64,000 nt of DNA, from NCBI GenBank assembly GCA_007922225.1, contig ML679961.1, forward strand, positions 74,164,652 through 74,228,651, given 5' to 3'. Made by a program: the position numbers and the translations under genes. The notes below the pieces were generated by a model that did no database searches, had not been told where the DNA came from, and saw only the letters and a program-made list of their open reading frames with translations. Source of the DNA: Emydura subglobosa (taxonomy: Eukaryota; Chordata; Testudines; Chelidae). This document shows, piece by piece, positions 58,661-64,000 of this stretch (position 1 is the first letter of the stretch; every line of letters starts with the position of its first letter).

Positions 58661-59159
58661 CACCTGGAGGGGAAGGGGGGCTGAGTAAAACTATCAGGTG
58701 CCACTCCCCAGTCTGTGGGGGTGGAGCATCAATGTCCCTATCCTGAGCCAGTGTGGAGGGGAAGTGCTGGGTGTCTGGGTGGCAGTTGGGGAGGGAACCT
58801 CCACACACTCACCCCACAGCAGCATCTTTCTTGCAGGGCTGGGTCTGGCTTCCTGCTCTGACTCCATTGGCTCTCACCACTCTCAGATTTTCTGGGGCAG
58901 TCTGTTCTAAATGAGGGGGGGAAGGACTAAACATCTGACCAGCCCAAGAAGCCAAAGAGGGGGAAGAGAGAGGAGGGGGAGGAAAAGTTCACCAGCCCTA
59001 CATAACACTTCAAAGTGAAGATGGGATTCTGAAGCCAGGGATAAAGGGGTGAGGAGCCCTGGGGACATTCCTGGGTGAGCCATAGGAACTGGAATAATTG
59101 AAGAAATAAGAGGGGCTTGGTGCAGCCAGCAGTTGGGGGCATTTGGGTCTGAACTCTAG

Positions 59160-59690
59160 GGTAGGTGGGCCTTGTATGTTGGGGGGCAGGAGAAGGGTCC
59201 TGAAGTGGTGGAGTGGTGGTAGAGGGCAGAGCTGAAGGAGGGGTTTGAGGAAGTGGGTTGGTGATGGTGGGGATTAGAGGATGGGGGATGAGTTTATTGG
59301 GGAATAGGATTTGGGGAGATGTGAGGCTTTGGGGTAGAGTTATGGCAGGATGATGGGAACTTTTATTTTGAGGGTTGTGCAACAGGGTGGGTTTATTTAG
59401 GAAGATGGGGGTTGTTGAGGTGCAAAGATGGCATGGGTGGCGGCTGTAATAGGAGATTTTTGTGGGGGTTGGGTTTATTTGGGTGTGGAAGAGGGGTCGG
59501 GTGTTTATTTGGGGATGGCGTGTCAGGGGGTTGGATGGGTTTAAATGGGGTCTGGGTGGGGGGTTGGGTGGAGGCTCTGGGAGAGCGGTTGAGGTGAAGT
59601 GGGTGGGAGCTGTGGGAAGAATGGGTTGGGAGGCTATGGCAGTTGTTTTGGTGGGGGTTGGAAGTGCAGGGAGCTGTATAGTGGTGCTGG
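59160..59690 (+). repeat. G-rich, C-poor strand-asymmetric tract with degenerate tandem units
   Basis: About 530 bp in which the plus strand is almost devoid of C and rich in GGG runs. Recurrent degenerate units carry 'gggtttattt' or 'gtttatttgggg' (near 59300, 59390, 59478, 59500, 59537). Many windows satisfy four closely spaced G-runs and could form quadruplexes. The C-rich minus strand lacks stops by composition and so yields a 301-codon Pro/Thr-rich frame at 58927-59832. Confidence 0.7.
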
Positions 59691-59832
59691 TTTCCACACC
59701 TAGGTGTGTGTGTGTCTGACTCCCTCCTATCTTTTCCCTCCTCCCTCTGTATCGCTTACTTCTTCCCACACTGGTGCCAGCCCCAGCTCTGCTTGTAGAC
59801 ACCAGAGAAGGATGGACTTGCTGCCACTGCAC

Positions 59833-60465
59833 CGGGCACAGGACTGGCTAGCTCAAGACAAGAATAGTGACTCAGATTTTTAGGGGGCTGAGCTCCATCT
59901 AACCCTAGCCACATGCCACCTATGTGAGAGCCAACCTAAATGCCACCTGGAGACCAATGGCCAGCTATTGCAGATCACAGAGCTCTGGTTTCATGAGCTC
60001 CTGGCAAGATACACCACTTACCTGGTTGACTACCTCCTCTGGCACCAGCTAGATAGGTAGATCTAGGTTTGAGTTTGGATTTCAAATACCCTTCTCCCCA
60101 TATGGAAGTTTTAGGATCCGTCTAATTTTGAGTTAGAAAAGCACAACAATAGAATTCATTTTATAGACTTATTTATCTTGTTGCTTGGAAGGCTGCCTGT
60201 TTAACTCACTTTGACATTTTTTTGTGTTATATCTTTCAGCCTTTTAAATGTAGCTTTTGTATTTAAACATCAGTGGCTCTTGCTTATAAATTCTATTTGA
60301 AATGATATCATCTTTTGATAATACAAATTTTGATCTTCACAAGAATTATGTTAAACTGTATAAAGCATAACGTATTGAGCCCTAGTGGCCTAATTTAATT
60401 GTATCCTGTAACGGTCAATTAAGACCTTCCCACATACTTTTTTTCTTATAACATTCTTGCAGATA
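59833..60465. other. Gene-free stretch
   Basis: Nothing is recognised. Confidence 0.4.
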
Positions 60466-61110
60466 GACAAAATGGGTGAGGCAATATCTTTTATTAGACC
60501 AATTTCTGATGGTGGAAGTTACAAGCTTTTGAGATTTACAGAACTCTTTTTCAGGTCCGGAAAAGGTAACCAGATTGGCACAGATAAATACAAGATGGGA
60601 CAGAATATTAAGCATAAGGTGTTAATACGTTGCAGACTATCACATAAAATGACAATTAACACATCTGCAGTCATAGGACAAAGAAGCATTAGTAGATTAC
60701 AACTTGCTGTAATGAGCCATAATATCAGTGTCTTTCATGAGTCCATTTTTAGTGTCTAGCCAAGTTATGAAGTTAAGTTCCCAGCTTCCTCTTTTGAAAG
60801 TGCAGTGCAGGTTTCCTTTGAGGACAAGGACTGAGTGGTCAGATATAGAGTGATCACTTTGTAAAAAATGTTCAACCATTGGTGACAGGATGGTTTTGTC
60901 TTCTATCATTTTTCTGTTTGAGTTCATTCAAAAGCATAGTGATTCAAGATATTGTGCGAGTTTTCTCTGTGAATTCATTCAAGAGTATTTTGGTGTATCG
61001 GCATGTATAGGACCCATGTATTTTGAAAGGTGTTTTGTGATGGGTATTGATCATTGCAGCAATGGAGATATGTCTTCAGGTTTATTATTCCAGATAGTCT
61101 TTTAACTTGT
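60466..61110 (-). mobile_element. Penelope-like element, 3' part (decayed GIY-YIG region)
   Basis: The minus strand encodes the tail of a Penelope-like endonuclease (frame 60697-60927: MNSNRKMIEDKTILSPMVEH, LVLKGNLHCTFKRGSWELNF, then DTDIMAHYSKL), followed by a 3' UTR ending 'attggtctaataaaagatat', 'tgcctcaccca' at 60466. Upstream, STPITKHLSKYMG near 61045 fits the segment before the endonuclease. The central GIY-YIG core between them is replaced by a scrambled or duplicated stretch (60920-61000), so the nuclease is inactive. The 3' end matches the inverted pair at 47.3 kb. Confidence 0.7.
60697..60927 (-). pseudogene. Penelope-like endonuclease C-terminal fragment
   Basis: A 76-codon frame. 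The conserved blocks are MNSNRKMIEDKTILSPM (the helix after the GIY-YIG strands), EHFLQSDHSISDHSVLVLKG and RGSWELNFITWLDTKNG. It ends in a natural-looking stop after AHYSKL, where the family polyprotein normally ends. The N-terminal catalytic strands are not in frame. Confidence 0.65.
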
Positions 61111-61139
61111 GTAACAATCAGTAATGCAAAGCTTACAAT

Positions 61140-61565
61140 GATAGGAACTTATGTTGTGAGGCTTAAGGAGCTCAAGCTATTCAGTTTATCAAAGAGAAGG
61201 TTGAGAGGTGATTCAATCACTGTATATAGGTACTTACACATGGAAAAGATATCTAATCGTAGGAGGATTTTCAGTCTTGCTGTCAAAGGCATAACAGGAT
61301 CCAAGGGCTGGAAGTTGAAGTTAAACAAATTTAACCTTAAAATAAAATGCAATTTCCTAACAGTGAGGGTAATTAAACACTGGAGCAGCTTACCAGATGA
61401 GTGGTGGACTCACTCTCTCTTGAAGCCTTTAAAATAGATTGGATATCTTTCAGAAAGGTATGCTTTAATCAAGTTTTTTGGAGAAATTCTAAAGCTTGTG
61501 TGTACACAAAGGTCAGGCTAGGTACTTGTGGTGTTCCCTTCTGGCCTTGGAGTCTGTGAATCATG
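61140..61565 (+). mobile_element. CR1 3' end, sense
   Basis: Sense CR1 coding end and 3' UTR. The frame over 61054-61437 includes KELKLFSLSKRRLRGDSITV and KIKCNFLTVRVIKHWSSLP, the CR1 C-terminus. It ends with 'tggtgttcccttctggcctt' and 'ggagtctgtgaatcatgaat', the octamer terminus at about 61565. It abuts the Penelope remnant on its left. Confidence 0.85.
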
Positions 61566-61689
61566 AATCTTGCTGTTTGTTCCCTCCCTTCATAGGCCTT
61601 GGAAAGAACTGAAAGCTCTGTGTTGCCTTCAAGATGCTTATAACACTTGTTGCTCTGCACAAAGATAAGGACTATATGAAAATCTCATA

Positions 61690-62060
61690 TTTCAGCCAGT
61701 TACCATCAGGAATCAGGAAGTAATGTTTCTCTGATGCACAACTGGCCAGATGTATGCTTTCTTCCTCTCCTCCCTGTCCCCCTTCCACTGAAGCATCAGC
61801 AGTTGACCACTGCTGGAGATGGTACACCAGATGGGGTGGACCAGTGCTCTGAGGTGATAGTCTTTTTTTCTCAGGTTCTTGACTGGTGAGTCTTGGTCAC
61901 ATAACCATGGTCAAACTGATCACCAATTTTGGGTCAGGAAGGAATTTATCCACAGGTCAGACTGGAAGAGAACTTGAGGATTTTTGCCTTCCTTTGTTGC
62001 CTGGGACATGGTTTACCTGATGGGATCATCCGAGCATATTCCACCTAATCAATTTCCTAT
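61690..62060 (+). mobile_element. CR1-type 3' UTR fragment, sense
   Basis: 'gaatcaggaagtaatgtttc', 'catcagcagttgaccactgc', 'ttgggtcaggaaggaattta' and 'tttttgccttcctttgttgc' follow the 3' UTR of another turtle CR1 subfamily in order. No terminal octamer is clear. Confidence 0.5.
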
Positions 62061-62584
62061 CATTGCAGGGGTCTCAGGCAGTGGTGGCACCTAGGTTTCT
62101 CCTGTTCTCTGCCTGTGGCACATGTAGCAGGGTTAGGGGCAGGGATATGGCAAAATGGGATCCAATCTCACCCTACGTTATCTTGGTGGGACGAGAAGCA
62201 ATGTATTTCTCACCACCACCATCCCGAGTGTTACCCAGAGGAACAGACTGGGCATGATTCTCCACCCCTCTGGAAAGGGGTGAGACACTAGTAATTCCAA
62301 GAGACTTCCTTTCCCCCAGTCTATCTGGCCTTGCCTACTGGATCCCCAGATCACTCTGCAATTGGGTTAAGGCTTCAGGGACATCATAGCAGCTTGTGAG
62401 TCCCCACAATTGACCTGAGCACTGGATACTATGGTGAGGGAGCTTCTGCCTTCTCATCACAGTACCTTCTCTCCAGTTGTTCCTCTTACCCACATCTGAT
62501 CTGTCTGTGAGGTGGAATTCTCTCACTCACGTACTAGCTAGATTTCTGATAAGAAACATATCCCTAGTACCATATTAGCTTTAC
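62061..62584. other. Gene-free stretch
   Basis: Nothing is recognised. Small frames at 62063-62257 and 62335-62526 have no known domain. Confidence 0.4.
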
Positions 62585-63570
62585 CTTGAAATAAACTGTT
62601 GAAAAGAGCACACACAAAAAACACCGAACCAAGTAAAACAGATTTATTTTTCTCGGAACAGACTAAAAAACAGGAGAAAACTTGATAGCAGGTTTCAAAA
62701 TATACAAAGCAATCCTTACACTATTTCCTGCAGCCAAATGAAAAGACACTAAGCTATTTACTCTATATTCTACACATACAAAAAACATCCCACTTTAATC
62801 AGTAACAGTCTCTTTTGTGGAGCAGTGAAATTTGGCTCTTTGGTTTGATAGTTCCAGAAGGGATGTGTGATAAGGATATTGCTTTGTCCATGGGGTTATG
62901 GCTTCACTTGGAGTTCCACACAAATTATCACAGACATGTCCAAACACCTCTTTTTTAAATTCTTTTTGTGTGCAAGCACAAAATCTACCCCTGTAACAGA
63001 GAACCTGATTCTGAAGGTCACTAGATGTTGTTCTACAGTGGGCTTTAGTGAATGAAGAATGCCAGCCTCCAAGCATTGCAGGGCATTTTCCTCTCTGGGT
63101 CTCCGCCATTGGGCTCTCCTCAGACCTGAAATGGGCCTTCCTCTGCCTGGATCTGCTCTCAACACCCCCTCTAGGGGGTCACATAAAAGTCTAAACTACT
63201 TTGGGGTAGCATGAACAAGTCCAAATGGAAGTCCAAACAAATCTTTGAACTAATGGCCCTCTGCCTTTCTCAGACTTCACTGTAATTCCCTCTGCCTCAT
63301 CATTTCCCCTGCAGGAGCCTAACCTGCTCTCTTAGCGCTCTTCCTCCAGCATTACCGGTCTGGCTAAATGCTATCCCACGACTTTTCTCCACTGGAGAAC
63401 GTTGCTTCCTCCGCAGTCTTTCCCCACCTGAGCTCCCTCAATCTACTGATAAGAACTGCCTTCTCTGGCTCAGAGGTAAGGTAATCACACCCAGTTGTGG
63501 AGCATAACTAATTGGGATTCTTCCCCTTGCCTTGCAGGTGGTGGGGGTTAAGTCCCATCACACACACTGT
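62585..63570 (-). mobile_element. Possible LTR or LTR-derived repeat
   Basis: Read on the minus strand, it begins near 63570 with tgatgggacttaacccccac and ends near 62585 after an AATAAA signal (62646-62651) followed by a T/G-rich stretch (62600-62645), an LTR-like R/U5 arrangement. Overlapping minus-strand frames (62795-63109, 62896-63165) have no recognised protein. No target duplication or second LTR is seen. Confidence 0.25.
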
Positions 63571-64000
63571 GCTACAGAATTACTCATACCTAATTTACCA
63601 AAAAAGAATTTCCATTCTGTGATACAGCTTTCCCACTGACACATACTGAAAGCTTGTTCCACATCATTTTATATTCATATTTTGGTTTTGCAAAGGTATT
63701 AATTATATATGTGCAAGACATTGACAACAACCTGTCTGACAAATGCCATAGCATGGACCTGGGAACATTTATGTTACCAAACATGAATTTGTGGCATGAA
63801 AAAAATCCAGTACCAGAATAATTTTAATGGGTCAAAAGCACGCTAAATTGAGCTGGTCAAATTATTTGCTGTGAATAAATTGTCTGACAAATATAGCCCT
63901 TTTTTACAGTTTATAAACAGTTGGAGAAATGAAACTGATTTTTACCAATTTATCTGTTATGTGTGAATATTGACTAAGTAAGTTATTAAATAATTTTCAT
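63571..64000. other. Gene-free stretch
   Basis: AT-rich. Nothing is recognised. Confidence 0.4.

Noticed and set aside
58927..59832. 301-codon minus-strand open frame, Pro/Thr/Ser-rich
   Set aside because: It lies antisense to a G-rich, C-poor tract. Lack of stops is expected from composition; no domain, signal or splice context is seen.
1..64000. CRISPR arrays, bacterial operons or phage features
   Set aside because: No regularly spaced direct repeats, no dense long ORFs, and repeat content is clearly vertebrate.

Overview
This is a vertebrate nuclear DNA window, most likely from a turtle. A crocodilian or other sauropsid is less likely. The evidence is the repeat content: several CR1 LINE subfamilies ending in ATTCTATG-type octamers instead of a poly-A tail, tRNA-derived SINEs of the tortoise pol III type, short palindromic repeats with 'ggccaaattc'-type ends, hAT and PIF-like non-autonomous transposons, two Ty3/gypsy lineages, a Penelope-like element and an APE-type LINE. 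The sequence is mostly AT-rich and I recognise no host protein-coding gene, tRNA, rRNA or CRISPR. It reads as an intergenic region or the inside of a very long intron. Nearly all open reading frames are short chance frames or fragments of retroelement proteins.

Layout. 0-7 kb: unique sequence, an antisense CR1 interrupted by a small hAT element (1974-2148), and a tail-to-tail pair of CR1 ends (6.5 kb). 7-10.2 kb: a decayed antisense APE-type LINE with endonuclease, reverse transcriptase and C-terminal finger remnants. 10.7-11 kb: a PIF-like MITE. 13.8-15.6 kb: a sense CR1. 17.4-20.5 kb: a decayed sense Ty3/gypsy pol (RT, RNase H, integrase) interrupted by a CR1 3' end with a 12-bp target duplication, then an LTR-like tail. 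22.9-23.1 kb: a weak candidate terminal exon. 23.6-25.3 kb: a pyrimidine-rich repeat block. 25-35 kb: microsatellites, SINE tails and mostly unique sequence. 35.3-36.3 kb: a possible solo LTR.

36.4-43.4 kb is the most structured part: an antisense sushi-like (chromovirus-type) Ty3/gypsy element whose gag is split by one CR1 (CR1-A). CR1-A is itself split by a MITE (39519-39812) and by a second, 2.65-kb CR1 (CR1-B, 40053-42700) flanked by an exact 8-bp duplication. 46-63.6 kb: a CR1 end, an inverted pair of Penelope-like 3' ends (47.3 kb), three hAT-like elements (48.9, 52.8, 54.5 kb), a SINE, a strongly strand-asymmetric G-rich tract carrying a non-biological 301-codon ORF (59 kb), a Penelope-like endonuclease remnant (60.5 kb), two CR1 3' ends (61-62 kb) and a possible LTR (62.6-63.6 kb).

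No set of genes works together here. What the sequence records is layered transposon insertion, and the relative order of several insertions can be read directly. I found no convincing new biological system. The best leads are the nested chronology, the inverted Penelope ends, the strand-asymmetric tracts and two weak exon candidates.
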